Positions 28,049 to 36,537 of a stretch of DNA of 64,000 nt are shown here, one piece after another. A model generated the notes under the pieces. It had not been told where the DNA came from and searched no databases. It saw nothing but the letters and a program-made list of their open reading frames with translations. The DNA lies in NCBI RefSeq assembly GCF_000423045.1, contig NZ_KE383972.1, positions 16,615 to 80,614 on the forward strand. Reading direction: 5' to 3'. Both the position numbers and the translations under genes were made by a program. Source of the stretch: Christiangramia portivictoriae DSM 23547 (lineage in GTDB: Bacteria > Bacteroidota > Bacteroidia > Flavobacteriales > Flavobacteriaceae). Numbering within the stretch: the first letter of the stretch is position 1; every line of letters begins with the position of its first letter.

Positions 28049-28402
28049 TCAATGCAGATTTTCCTGAAGTTTTAAGATCAATTTCTGAGCTCTTATTTTT
28101 AAGGAATCAAGTTCAGATGTTTTTCCGGAAACCACAAATTTGATATTATCCACTTCTGTAGTGTTTAAACGGAGTTTTCGATTTATTTCGAAAATAAGAT
28201 CAATTTCTGTGTCTGGAGAATTATTTATAAAAATGCTGTCGAGCGAACTCCACTCGAATTCTGTTAATTCCTTGAATTTCTTGGTCTGGAATTTAAGTTC
28301 TGTAACCGCATATGGTTTTTTTAGATCGGATTTCTGTTCCTGGGCATGCATGCTGCTCACAGTGAAAAATAACATGATAAGAACTACAAATTTAGTTTTC
28401 AT
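28049..28402 (-). CDS. small exported protein, unknown
   Basis: 117 residues with signal peptide (1-20, ending SMHAQ). The rest is polar and helical (LQTKKFKELTEFEWSSL-type pattern). No family recognised; it is separated from its neighbours by ~100 and ~385 bp. Confidence 0.55.
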   Translation of the reverse strand: MKTKFVVLIMLFFTVSSMHAQEQKSDLKKPYAVTELKFQTKKFKELTEFEWSSLDSIFINNSPDTEIDLIFEINRKLRLNTTEVDNIKFVVSGKTSELDSLKIRAQKLILKLQENLH

Positions 28403-28787
28403 TGTTGATTGTTTAGAATTAGGAGGTCTTTTAACTATAGCAGTTGAATACTTCAGTTAGGTTAAATATATGTAATTACCAGGTGATTATACATTAAATC
28501 TATAAAACTTTCCGAAGAGTTCATTAAAAACAACATCGTCCTGTATAAGATTTTCTTCAGTAAGAATGCAAATTGAAGCTTCGGCAATTTTGCTACTTAC
28601 GGCCTCTTATAAAAAGTCAATTATTGCAACTTTCTGTTGAATCGCACTAACATGCATTGCGCGTAATAAGCCCGCTTAAACAAAAGTTGAATAGTAATCG
28701 TTTAGTAAATCTTTTAAATCAATCAATTCAGATTTTGCAATGAATTCCAATAATGGGTAAAATCCTGTAATAAGTTTTAGTTGGCTA
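28403..28787. other. 385-bp intergenic region
   Basis: No gene, attC-like segment or hairpin terminator was found. It marks the transition from the intact chromosome to the decayed border of the cassette array. Confidence 0.4.
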
Positions 28788-29855
28788 CTATTTCCCTTTT
28801 ATATCCAAAGCTAAGTCTTCCAGCTTATCATCTATTCCTTTTGATAGCAATCCACCATCAAAACTAGCATTGGACAGTACGGCGATTCCAAAATCAGACT
28901 CTGGAAAGATCATAAGCCAATTCTGCATTCCCCAAATTCCGCCGTGATGACGATAACATACTTCATCTTCAATTTCAACGATATTCCAATGGTATCCAAT
29001 ATCAAAATCATAAGGAGTTGAGAAAAAGTTCTTATGAGATTCTCGAACTTCAGGGATGGAATCGTTCAAGTGATATCTTATATATTTAATTAAGTCTCTT
29101 GTGTTTGAGTGAAGTCCGGCGATCCCGCCCCAAAGATTGTTTTGATAATGTTCCTGCGGTTCCTTCTCTCCATTGTAACCCTGTATTAAGAGAGTTTGGT
29201 CGTTTGGATTGAGGACAAACCTGGTATTTGTCATTTCGTTTGGCATTAAGATATATTGCTCGATAAGTTTTTGGTAGGGAATTCCATAAGTTTTTTCAAG
29301 AATGTATGCAGTAATTTCAGGCGCAGGATTCGAATAATGAAATTCTGTTCCAGGTTTCGAAGTAATTTCTATTTGATGCAATCCATTCCAGAATGCTTTC
29401 TTGCTTTCATCCGCCGGTGGGAAATTTGGAAAACCACCTGTGTGAGTGATCAGATCTTTAATGGTAATTCATTCTCCATCGTATTGAAGGTTGGGATATT
29501 CTTCCGGCAAATATTTACGAATATCATCATCAAGCGATATTTTACCATCTAGAACTGCCTTTGCAACCATGGTACCGGTAAAAGTTTTGGTTACTGAAGC
29601 CAGTTCATAGAGTGTAGAGTCGGTTGGAGGATTGTTGCTGCCTGGGTTTTGTTCTCCAAAATGAAAGGTTGATTCTTTTCCATTATAGTAAATAGCGATG
29701 GAAACAGAATGAATCCGGTCATCATCTAAAAAGTGGGTAGCAAATTGTTCGACTATTTCCTCTGGACCTGTATTCCGGGAAGGTCTATAGCGATTGCAAC
29801 TAAATACTGAAAAAACAACAAATCCAAGGAGTATAGTTTTCAGGATGCTTCTCAT
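28788..29855 (-). pseudogene. serine hydrolase (beta-lactamase superfamily) with in-frame TGA
   Basis: One frame of 355 codons plus stop, split only by TGA at 29469-29471 (codon 129, after YDGE). The N part has a lipoprotein-like signal (VVFSVFSC) and the SxxK motif S-V-T-K in ELASVTKTF. After the stop the frame continues ITIKDLITHTGGFPNF, then YSNP and RHHGGIWG, the expected family motifs in order. A single base change would restore the gene. It is the last gene before the truncated attC at 30081. Confidence 0.85.
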
Positions 29856-30080
29856 GGTTAGTTTTTATTCCATTTTTTGTGCTAACAACAGTTTGAAATT
29901 TTCAATCAATGAATTCCTATGACTTATAAGTGCTCATCAATTCTTGATTTACAAGATATAGAATTCCGTAAATATGTTGTTTTCAATTTTATAGAATAGT
30001 AGTTCTTCAAGAAACCTCTTTTGGTTTAACCGTGATTATTTAAATCATGCCTTAAACTGAGCGAGATTTTAGGAAAGTAC

Positions 30081-30128
30081 AGTTAATTATTTTCTTACTA
30101 ACGGTGCCGTATATTGGCGATTAACCGT
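30081..30128 (-). repeat. truncated attC, right part (IS-split, distal end of array)
   Basis: AGTTAATTATTTTC through GGCGATTAACCGT matches the right 48 bases of type A sites. The left arm (AACGGTCTCGG... to GGTCAA) is missing; unrelated sequence precedes 30081. The final GTTGTGC of this site is found after the IS110 element, from about 31330. This is the outermost site at the distal end, and without its left arm it should no longer recombine. Confidence 0.85.
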
Positions 30129-31329
30129 CTTAAGTTTAATTTTTTTAAATTTTGATAGTTAATCAGAAAGAACCAAAGAGAGGAATAAGATTAAACGAAC
30201 CGTGGGAACTCGTAATTCCGTCAACAATGATAATCCCCTCTCTTTACTACTTGAATTTCGTTTAGTTCTGTGAGACCTGGATCTCGTTTTTAAGTCGATG
30301 AAAACCAAAGTAGCTGTTCTTTCCAATCATTCTCTTATGGATAAAATTAAACATTTTTGTGGAGTGGACATTAGTAAATCATTCTTTGATGTAGTAGATC
30401 AAGATGGAAAGCATGATCAATTCTCTAATGATGTAAAAGGCTTTAAAGGCCTACTGAAGTTCATTTAAAGAGACAGCCTGGTAGTTATGGAAGCCACTGG
30501 CTACTATCACTACAGATTAGCTCAGTATTTATATGAGAAAGGTATAACGGTGTCGGTTGTGAATCCACTTTCGGTGAAGCGCTTTATTCAGATGAAACTC
30601 TCCAAGATCAAGACCGATAAGAGCGATGCTAAGGCGATCTGTGAATATGCACAGGCTACAAAAGTTCCATTGTATACGGCCAGGAATGCTGTTCAGGCGG
30701 AATGTCTGCAGCTGCTCAGTCTTCAGGATCTTTATTTGAAACAACGCACTGCGGTGAAGAATAAGATACAGGGAGAGAAAGCTCTTGGTACACCTTCAAA
30801 GACTGTAAGTCGCTCCCTTGTGCGTATGTTGGAGCAACTGGAGAAGGAACTGGCTCAGCTAGAAACAAAGCTGGAATCCTTAGTCAGAACAACCCAGGAA
30901 GAGCAACTGGAGCAATTGACTAGTATTCCGGGAGTGGGAAAGAAAACGGCGATGCTCCTAATAGTTCTCACAAATGGATTCAGCAGTTTTGAGAATGCTA
31001 GACAGCTATGTTGTTTTACCGGACTTACTCCAACGATCAGACAGTCAGGAACCAGTGTAAGGGGACGTAGCCGGATAAGTAAGGTAGGCAATCGAAAGCT
31101 TCGGAATCTACTATTCATGTGCAGCTTTACTGCTTGTAGAAACAACAAGGCCTTCAGGGAAATTTATGAGCGCATAGTCGAGAAAGGTAAGAGTAAGAAA
31201 CTGGCACTAATAGCGGTTTGTAATAAGCTCCTGAAGCAGGCATTTGCCATCGCCAAATCAGGAAGCTTTTACCAGGAAAATTATATGCAGAAATTAGCTT
31301 CAAAGAACTTGGATTTTACCTTAGTTCTT
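30129..31329 (+). mobile_element. IS110-family insertion sequence inside an attC site
   Basis: The attC is continuous up to AACCGT (30128) and resumes with TTGTTGTGC from about 31329, so ~1.2 kb has been inserted at the R''/L'' boundary. There are no terminal inverted repeats and no clear target duplication, as expected for the IS110 family (at most one T is shared). It holds a ~200-base non-coding left end with a bridge-RNA candidate and one transposase gene. Targeting of integron attC sites is known for the IS1111-attC group; the left-end non-coding layout here is of the IS110 type. Confidence 0.88.
30175..30313 (+). ncRNA. candidate IS110 bridge RNA with attC-matching guides
   Basis: Two consecutive stem-loops. 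First (target loop): stem AAAGAGAGG (30175-30183) / CCTCTCTTT (30237-30245), with inner hairpin GGAA/TTCC. Its left strand holds AACCGT (30198-30203, identical to the attC base run left of the junction) and its right strand CAACAA (30222-30227, complement of TTGTTG right of it). Second (donor loop): stem CTACTT (30247-30252) / AAGTAG (30308-30313), inner hairpin GAGA/TCTC. TTAGTTCT (30262-30269) is identical to the IS right end (31321-31328), and TTAAG (30290-30294) is complementary to the IS left end CTTAA (30129-30133). Order and geometry match the IS621-type bridge RNA. Confidence 0.75.
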
Positions 31330-31386
31330 TGTTGTGCTTTGTTTTTCGTAGTATTTTTATTTCTTTATTTGAAATACCGAAATTGA
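30337..31386 (+). pseudogene. IS110-family transposase, in-frame TAA
   Basis: The frame begins at ATG 30337 (MDKIKHFCGVDISKS) and is stopped by TAA at 30466-30468 (codon 44); it then continues RDSLVVMEATGYYHY to 31386. The DEDD catalytic set is visible: D in GVDISK, E in MEATG, and two D in KTDKSDAK. The C-terminal Transposase_20 domain (IPGVGKKTAMLLIVLTN, FTGLTPTIRQSGTSV, ISKVGNRKLRNLLF) includes the conserved Ser of GTSVRG. The last ~20 codons lie beyond the IS end in attC and cassette DNA. The stop should inactivate it unless a re-start at 30487 works, which would lose the first catalytic Asp. Confidence 0.88.
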
Positions 31387-31971
31387 GTCAGAGTTATATA
31401 TATGAATTGATAGATCATTTGATATATGTCTCCACCTGTTGAATCCTTTAAAAATGCCTTTTTCTCTCCATTTATTTTTATGGTAAAATAAAAGTTCTAT
31501 CTCATTTTCATAATCATTTTCAATATCCCTAACAATTTTCTTCCCTCTAAATATAACAGTCCTTTTTTCATTAGGTGCAAGTGTGTCAATTTCTGATTTA
31601 GCATTTCTTCCAATTATTTTAATATTAGCGATTCCTTCAGAAGTTCGATTCTGAATCTCTACTAACATTTTATTATTTCTATATTCGAAATTACTTCTCA
31701 AATGTTTACCGATAAAAAAGCAGAATATTAATGTTAATATTTTTATACTTGACTGTTTAATCCCATATATAAATCCAAAAATATAGAAATTATATAGGAG
31801 CAAGAATAATAAACTTAGGATAATTAATGGAAGAATTATATATATGAAAGTGTAACCAATAAGCAATCCATTTTTAATGATCTCCAATCCAAAATAAGCG
31901 ATTATTAGTATCAAGGAAATAAATAAGAGCGAGTAAAAAGTCCAATGTAAAATAGTTATAAATTTCTTCAT
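31357..31971 (-). CDS. cassette protein: multi-pass membrane protein, unknown
   Basis: 204 residues with four hydrophobic helices in the N-terminal half (about 5-28, 33-58, 60-72, 75-90) and a soluble C-terminal domain of about 110 residues rich in beta pattern (IANIKIIGRNAKSEID, ELLFYHKNKW). No family recognised. It is the first cassette at the distal end. Its own attC is the one split by the IS, and its ends (GTTGTGCTTTG near 31331 and AAAGCACAAC at 31991) are reverse complements apart from one base. Confidence 0.65.
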   Translation of the reverse strand: MKKFITILHWTFYSLLFISLILIIAYFGLEIIKNGLLIGYTFIYIILPLIILSLLFLLLYNFYIFGFIYGIKQSSIKILTLIFCFFIGKHLRSNFEYRNNKMLVEIQNRTSEGIANIKIIGRNAKSEIDTLAPNEKRTVIFRGKKIVRDIENDYENEIELLFYHKNKWREKGIFKGFNRWRHISNDLSIHIYNSDSISVFQIKK

Positions 31972-31997
31972 CTATTTTTTTTTGAAAAATAAAGCAC

Positions 31998-32121
31998 AAC
32001 GGTCTCGGCTATCGCCAGTTGCGGGAGTTGGGACGCGGAGTTGTCGGCTTTGTATTTTGTTGTTTATCAAGATAATTATTTTCTTACTAACGCTACCGCT
32101 TATTGGCGATTAACCGTTGTT
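31998..32121 (-). repeat. attC-1 (type A/B hybrid)
   Basis: The left arm reads ATCGCCAGTTGCGGG, mixing the type A arm with the type B inner segment; the right arm is TTGGCGATTAACCG with an unpaired T. It closes the lipocalin-like cassette to its right, whose outer ends share the TTGC core. Confidence 0.88.
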
Positions 32122-32131
32122 GTTGCAAGTT

Positions 32132-32533
32132 TTATTTCACGGATATTTTTTGATCTCTTTTATAAACTATGATTTTACCTTGATTTTTAGTCATCAATGA
32201 GAAAATTCCATTGTTATCATAATTTATACCTTCAATGTAGGCACAGGAGGAAATCCCATTTTCACCTATTATTTTTAAAAAGAAATTTTTATTGGAAAGC
32301 TTCTCTCCATTACAGTCTTTAGTTATTTCATATTTGTCGGCAGATATCGATCCATTTTCATCAGATCTTTTTACAGTGCCGTCTTTGAAAAAAATGATTC
32401 TGTCTTCAGCACTATTTTCTAGATGCCAAGACCCGATAATTTGATTCTCTAATTCATCTTTTGTTTGATAATCTTGTGCGCAAGCAGTGTGGGTAATAAA
32501 TAACAATAGAACTGCAAGTTTGAGATATTTCAT
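32132..32533 (-). CDS. cassette protein: lipocalin-like exported protein
   Basis: 133 residues: signal peptide 1-19 (ending ACAQ), then IIGSWHLENSAEDRIIFFKDGTV, the GxW opening of lipocalin-like domains, and seven further beta segments. Such domains bind small hydrophobic molecules or act as lipoprotein-like surface proteins. It starts ~100 bp after the preceding attC in sense direction and stops 10 bp before attC-1. Confidence 0.68.
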   Translation of the reverse strand: MKYLKLAVLLLFITHTACAQDYQTKDELENQIIGSWHLENSAEDRIIFFKDGTVKRSDENGSISADKYEITKDCNGEKLSNKNFFLKIIGENGISSCAYIEGINYDNNGIFSLMTKNQGKIIVYKRDQKISVK

Positions 32534-32636
32534 AAGTAATTTAGAATTAAATAAATGAATAAATTTTATTGTTCAGATTAATTGGAGCCTGGTTTTTAAA
32601 TTTTGTAATAGGAATACCACTAATAAAATTTGCTAC

Positions 32637-32761
32637 AACGGTTACGGTTATCGCCAGTTGGCGGAGTAATGGACGCGGATTTGTCGGCTTAGTATTGGTT
32701 TGTTGGTTAAGATAATTATTTTAGTTTCTAAAGTGCCGCTTATTGGCGATTAACCGTTGTT
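32637..32761 (-). repeat. attC-2 (type A)
   Basis: Begins AACGGTTACGG instead of AACGGTCTCGG; the middle part reads TTTTAGTTTCTAAAG, a variant shared only with attC-4. Right arm TTGGCGATTAACCG. Closes the beta-barrel cassette; cassette ends GTTGGCTATA and TATAGCCAAC match perfectly. Confidence 0.92.
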
Positions 32762-32789
32762 GGCTATAGTTATTTGTAACTTTTTCTAA

Positions 32790-33371
32790 TTAGAATTTAT
32801 AACCTAAACCAATTTGAATTCCAAGTTCTGTCAATTTTTGATGGTTATTCGATTTCTCAAATGGGATTAAAGAATGTTTTTTAAAGTTCGGATTGATAAA
32901 TATCGTGAAATCTTGAATACCATATTGTCCACCAATACCGAAAACGTAACAAATTCCGTCCTGAGAGTCAATACTATTTTGAGTGATTTGAAAATCTATC
33001 AGAGCGCCACCATTGATGAAAAAGTATTTCCACATTGTATAATTAACCATTAGCGGAACTGAAACTAATTCAAAGTTTTCATCTCTAACCTCTCTGGTTA
33101 CACCAGTGAATGCTGGTTTAATCAATATCGTAGAATTGTGGTAATTAACACCCGTTTCAAGAGCAATATTTTCGTTTAAATGCTTCAAGTATTTTATTCC
33201 GAATTCGGATAGATCCTTAATTTCTGAACTTCCAGATCCAACTAGAATTTCATTTCGTAAAAACTCGCTATTAGAAGCTCCGTAGTAAATTCTTAATTCA
33301 TTTTGCGCTTGACCGAAGGAGTCTAGAGAAAGGATTAGTAGTGAACAGATTAATAGATATTTATTGATCAT
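32790..33371 (-). CDS. cassette protein: outer-membrane beta-barrel (PorT-like)
   Basis: 193 residues with signal peptide (LLILSLDSFGQ) and about eight amphipathic strands: LRIYYGASNS, IALETGVNYHN, LVSVPLMVNYTMWKYFFINGGALI, and a final LGIQIGLGYKF with terminal Phe as in outer-membrane barrels. PorT-like outer membrane proteins are common and unassigned. It occupies the whole cassette between attC-2 and attC-3. Confidence 0.75.
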   Translation of the reverse strand: MINKYLLICSLLILSLDSFGQAQNELRIYYGASNSEFLRNEILVGSGSSEIKDLSEFGIKYLKHLNENIALETGVNYHNSTILIKPAFTGVTREVRDENFELVSVPLMVNYTMWKYFFINGGALIDFQITQNSIDSQDGICYVFGIGGQYGIQDFTIFINPNFKKHSLIPFEKSNNHQKLTELGIQIGLGYKF

Positions 33372-33438
33372 CTAAACGGTGTTAATTCTTTGTTGCGTTA
33401 AGTTATTGAACTCAGGATCTCGTTAAATAATTATAGCC

Positions 33439-33564
33439 AACGGTTTGCGATTATCGCAAGTTGCGGGAGTAGGGATGCGGACTTGTCGGCTTAATCATTT
33501 TCTTTCTTGGTTTCTAAAATTACACTTTTTCTACAATACCCGGAATTTGAGATGAATCGCTGTT
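33439..33564 (-). repeat. attC-3 (type B)
   Basis: Inner arms ATCGCAA/TTTGAGAT, outer arms GCGATT/AATCGC: the base pair that is G-C in type A is A-T here, a compensatory change. Ends CGCTGTT. Closes the DUF1801-like cassette. Confidence 0.85.
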
Positions 33565-33576
33565 AGCCACTGGCAT

Positions 33577-34008
33577 TTATGATATTCCTAATGTTTCTAG
33601 ATGTTTTACGTTATGATATCTTAAACAAGCCTTTATACATTCTTTTAATTCTAATTCTAGAATTTTTTGATCTAAATGAAATATAATTGCTCTATTTCCT
33701 TCATATTGAAACTTTTTGCCGAAAACTAAGCGAAATGTATCAACTAATCGACTTGTGCATTGAAAGTATAACCCATATTGGTTAGGTCTTTTTTCTTTCC
33801 AATCCATTCTTAAGGTGCTTCCAACATTAGTCACAAAACTAGGTTCACTCCATTTCACTGTTATATCTAAATTTGATACTCCTGGAGTTTCATAAGCCGT
33901 TTCTATAACTAAATCTCGTAAGTAATTCATCTTTTCTTTAACAACATCAGGATATGAATTGAAAATTGCTTCTACCTTAGGATTTATATTAGTAGTTAAT
34001 TTATTCAT
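33577..34008 (-). CDS. cassette protein: DUF1801-like
   Basis: 143 residues, cytosolic. PDVVKEKMNYLRDLVIETA, VKWSEPSFVT, and the block RMDWKEKRPNQYGLYFQCTSRLVDTFRLVFG are characteristic of DUF1801 (YdhG-like) proteins, whose biochemical role is unknown. The last block ELKECIKACLRYHNVKH is also typical. Complete and well ended 13 bp before attC-3. Confidence 0.78.
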   Translation of the reverse strand: MNKLTTNINPKVEAIFNSYPDVVKEKMNYLRDLVIETAYETPGVSNLDITVKWSEPSFVTNVGSTLRMDWKEKRPNQYGLYFQCTSRLVDTFRLVFGKKFQYEGNRAIIFHLDQKILELELKECIKACLRYHNVKHLETLGIS

Positions 34009-34161
34009 CTGATAATTTCTAAGAAGAACATAAAGATTTTATTTACTCAAGCAGAAAATTAATGTTTTTCAAATTAACTTTTTACTCAATTATAAGATTT
34101 TAAATTCTTAAGTTTTTGTCTCGTTTTCTTCTTTACTGAAATTTTTGTGATGCTTATGGCT

Positions 34162-34286
34162 AACGGTCTCGGTTATCGCCAGTTGGCGGAGTAAGGAACG
34201 CGTATTTGTCGGCTTAGTATTGGTTTGTTGGTTTAGATAATTATTTTAGTTTCTAAAGTGCCGCTTATTGGCGATTAACCGTTATT
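34162..34286 (-). repeat. attC-4 (type A)
   Basis: Left part standard; middle TTTTAGTTTCTAAAG as in attC-2; ends CCGTTATT. Closes the HigBA cassette; its right edge TTAGCTCC pairs with GGTGCTAA before attC-5 except one base. Confidence 0.92.
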
Positions 34287-34309
34287 AGCTCCTGTATTTT
34301 TTGTTCGAA

Positions 34310-34666
34310 TTAGTAATCCTGGACGAGAACTTCTGTCGGAATATGTAGAGTAGTATTTAATTTTCTTACCATTTCCAGAGTTAGTTTTCTCTTCTTACTC
34401 AAAATTTCGCTCACTCTACTTTTGAATCCAAAAATTTCTGCAAGATCTTTTTGTTTCATACCCATTTGTTCCATTCTAAATTTTATGGCTTCTATGGGAT
34501 CCGGCATTCCAATTGGGAAATTCTCATTTTCATAATTGTCAATGAGAATTGCTAAGATTTCCAATTCATCTCCTTCATCAGTTCCTCTTTTTGCATCAAA
34601 TATCTCATCAATTCTTTGAAGAGCATTCTGATAGTCTTCTTCGTTTCTAATCGGTTTAATTCTCAT
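34310..34666 (-). CDS. higA: HigA-type antitoxin (cassette)
   Basis: 118 residues: an N-terminal RNEEDYQNALQRIDEIFDA...DELEILAILIDNYE region followed by a Cro/CI helix-turn-helix (KFRMEQMGMKQKDLAEIFGFKSRVSEILSKKRKLTLEMVRKL). This is the long HigA form that both neutralises HigB and represses the operon. It starts 4 bp after the toxin stop. The antitoxin is intact while the toxin is not. Confidence 0.88.
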   Translation of the reverse strand: MRIKPIRNEEDYQNALQRIDEIFDAKRGTDEGDELEILAILIDNYENENFPIGMPDPIEAIKFRMEQMGMKQKDLAEIFGFKSRVSEILSKKRKLTLEMVRKLNTTLHIPTEVLVQDY

Positions 34667-34670
34667 TTTA

Positions 34671-34964
34671 TTAAATATTGTTAGCGTCTATTTTATCATA
34701 TTCTGCGTGAGTTCCAACAAATCTTATGTAACAGATCTGATATTCAAAGTTGAATTTTACAATTAATCTATAAGAGTTCCCCTTAATGTTGAAAACGATT
34801 CTATTTTCCTGCTAAATGCTTGCGCTTGGATAATCTTTTTTAAGATCATTTATATTATTCCAATTTGTTTTTTCAGTTTCTCGGTACCAAAATTTTAATT
34901 GTTGTTCACTGTCAGCGTGTTTTAACCAAAAATCACGTAAAGTTCGTTTCGCAATAATTCTCAC
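34671..34964 (-). pseudogene. higB: HigB-type mRNA interferase toxin with in-frame TAG
   Basis: 97 codons plus stop from GTG 34964. The sequence IIAKRTLRDFWLKHADSEQQLKFWYRE...WNNINDLKKDYPSAS, then RIVFNIKGNSYRLIVKFNFE and RFVGTHAEYDKID, is the complete HigB (RelE superfamily) pattern in one frame, broken by TAG at 34812-34814 (codon 51). Only the first half would be made, without the catalytic C-terminal strands. Toxin-first order is normal for higBA. Confidence 0.87.
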
Positions 34965-34981
34965 ATCAAATTATTTTAAAA

Positions 34982-34989
34982 CAAAGATA
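34982..34989 (-). promoter_or_regulatory. -7 box (TATCTTTG) of the higBA cassette
   Basis: Minus-strand TATCTTTG fits TAnnTTTG and is 17 bp before the GTG start of higB. The nearest TTTG upstream is only 12 bp away, so the -33 box is unclear. Confidence 0.45.
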
Positions 34990-35039
34990 AATTAAAATTC
35001 CCAAATTGGTAACTAAAATCATGTAAAAATATTGGTGCT

Positions 35040-35165
35040 AACGGTTCGCGGTTATCGCAAGTTGCGGGAGTAGGGACGCGGACTTGTCGGCTTAGTTGTT
35101 TTCATAATTGGTCTCTAAAATTACAATTTTTCCCCGATACCCGGAATTTGAGATGAACCGCTGTT
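35040..35165 (-). repeat. attC-5 (type B)
   Basis: Outer arms GCGGTT/AACCGC, inner ATCGCAA/TTTGAGAT; ends CGCTGTT. Closes the 165-residue lipoprotein cassette, with GTTGGCAAC matched by GTTGCCAAC before attC-6. Confidence 0.88.
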
Positions 35166-35203
35166 GGCAACTGAGCTTTAACTAAATAACTCTAATATTA
35201 ATC

Positions 35204-35701
35204 TTAGTCACCAGGGACTTGAAATCGATTTTTTGAGCAATTATAATCAACCCATTCTGAATTTTTAGGATATGTATCTACATCTAGTAATTTACACTTC
35301 CACAATGGAAGATTCTTAACTTTATTTGGTGATAAAAATGATGTCATTAAAATAGTATCTCCAGCTATATCTGTAGTAAAAGCATAAGCTCTTAAGTCTT
35401 TATTGAACTTGTTTTTATATTTCAATTTTAACTTCCTTTCAAATTCCATTATTTCTTCTGCTCTATCCATTTCTACTATAAATGGTTTAACAGCGTAGCC
35501 AATTGTTGCTTGGTTACTTTTGACTTCATAACTTCCACATATTGTTAACTCAGTTGTAATTTGATCAGGGATCTGATCTATAATCATTGATTTACAAGAA
35601 GCTATTAATCCACAAATTGAAGGAATTAATAATATCATTTTTAACTTTCTCAAAAGTCGGGAAGATGTGGTCTGAATATTTTGAGAATTATTATTTTTCA
35701 A
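35204..35701 (-). CDS. cassette protein: lipoprotein, unknown
   Basis: 165 residues. The signal sequence is long (MILLIPSICGLIASC, Cys near 36), so the true start may be the internal Met at about residue 22. The rest has no recognised domain. Cysteines later in the chain (TICGSY, LWKCKLL, NCSKN) suggest disulfides. Confidence 0.6.
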   Translation of the reverse strand: MKNNNSQNIQTTSSRLLRKLKMILLIPSICGLIASCKSMIIDQIPDQITTELTICGSYEVKSNQATIGYAVKPFIVEMDRAEEIMEFERKLKLKYKNKFNKDLRAYAFTTDIAGDTILMTSFLSPNKVKNLPLWKCKLLDVDTYPKNSEWVDYNCSKNRFQVPGD

Positions 35702-35763
35702 TAAGAAAAGTTTTCAGTCGATTAATTATTTCTAGCACCTCAATTTTTATAAGCTTTGTTGCC

Positions 35764-35888
35764 AACGGTCTCGGTTATCGCCAGTTGGCGGAGTAGGGAA
35801 AGCGGCATTGTCGGCTTAGTATTGGTTTGTTGGTCAAGTTGATTATTTTCTTTCTTACGGTGCCGGCTATTGGCGATTAACCGTTGTT
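35764..35888 (-). repeat. attC-6 (type A)
   Basis: Standard arms with unpaired T; AGTAGGGAAAGCGGCATTG variant in the inner part. Closes the 157-residue lipoprotein cassette; ends GTTGTGCACA / TGTGCACAAC are perfect. Confidence 0.93.
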
Positions 35889-35899
35889 GTGCACAGTAT

Positions 35900-36373
35900 T
35901 TAGTACAGAATAACTGTTTTAAGTACTAAATCCTTTTCACTTATATATTTACTTATAGAATCATTGTTATCAAGTGTCAAAAGTGATTCTCCTAATTTGA
36001 AGCTCACTATAGAATCCTTTTGAATTTCACTTTCTATCAACACATTATATTTTCCAAACCCACCCTGAATGTAAGCTAACCGCCAGGTATTATTTTTTGA
36101 GGATAGTAACGTTAGTTTTTGGCGCGGAAGAGAGTCGGAAATAACATCCGTTGCATTAAACGGCTCATTCGGATCTGCTAATTCAAAGTTGTCATTACTG
36201 ACTTTTATCAGTGCATTTTGCAGAATATCAGGTATAGAATCTTTCGAGTTATATTCGGTCCATTTTTGCTCGCTTTGAGATTCTTCATCCCTCGCAATAT
36301 CTCTCTTTTCCGATTTATTGTCGGAGCAGCTGCAAACTATTAAAACAAGCGGTATTAATAATTCTTTTCTCAT
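35900..36373 (-). CDS. cassette protein: lipoprotein, unknown
   Basis: 157 residues: lipoprotein signal MRKELLIPLVLIVCSC, a charged linker (DNKSEKRDIARDEESQSEQK) and a mostly beta C-terminal domain (WRLAYIQGGFGKYNVLIES). I recognise no family. It fills the cassette from attC-7 to attC-6. Confidence 0.6.
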   Translation of the reverse strand: MRKELLIPLVLIVCSCSDNKSEKRDIARDEESQSEQKWTEYNSKDSIPDILQNALIKVSNDNFELADPNEPFNATDVISDSLPRQKLTLLSSKNNTWRLAYIQGGFGKYNVLIESEIQKDSIVSFKLGESLLTLDNNDSISKYISEKDLVLKTVILY

Positions 36374-36397
36374 TTTCCTGGTTTAAATATTGTGCAC

Positions 36398-36522
36398 AAC
36401 GGTCTCGGTTATCGCCAGTTGGCGGAGTAAGGGAAGCGGATTTGTCGGCTTAGTATTGGTTTGTTGGTCAAGTTAATTATTTTCTTTCTAAAGCTGCCGC
36501 TTATTGGCGATGAACCGTTGTT
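36398..36522 (-). repeat. attC-7 (type A)
   Basis: Right arm TTGGCGATGAACCG with an unpaired G at the position that is T in attC-6. Closes the DUF6090 cassette; ends GTTGTGCTTGCGTTATT and AATAATGAAGCACAAC match with small differences. Confidence 0.93.
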
Positions 36523-36537
36523 GTGCTTGCGTTATTT

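Noticed and set aside
34141..34290. Cassette promoter inside the attC sites
   Set aside because: No TTTG-N-TAnnTTTG pair oriented toward the genes is conserved in the sites; the boxes found are in the leaders of the toxin-antitoxin cassettes.
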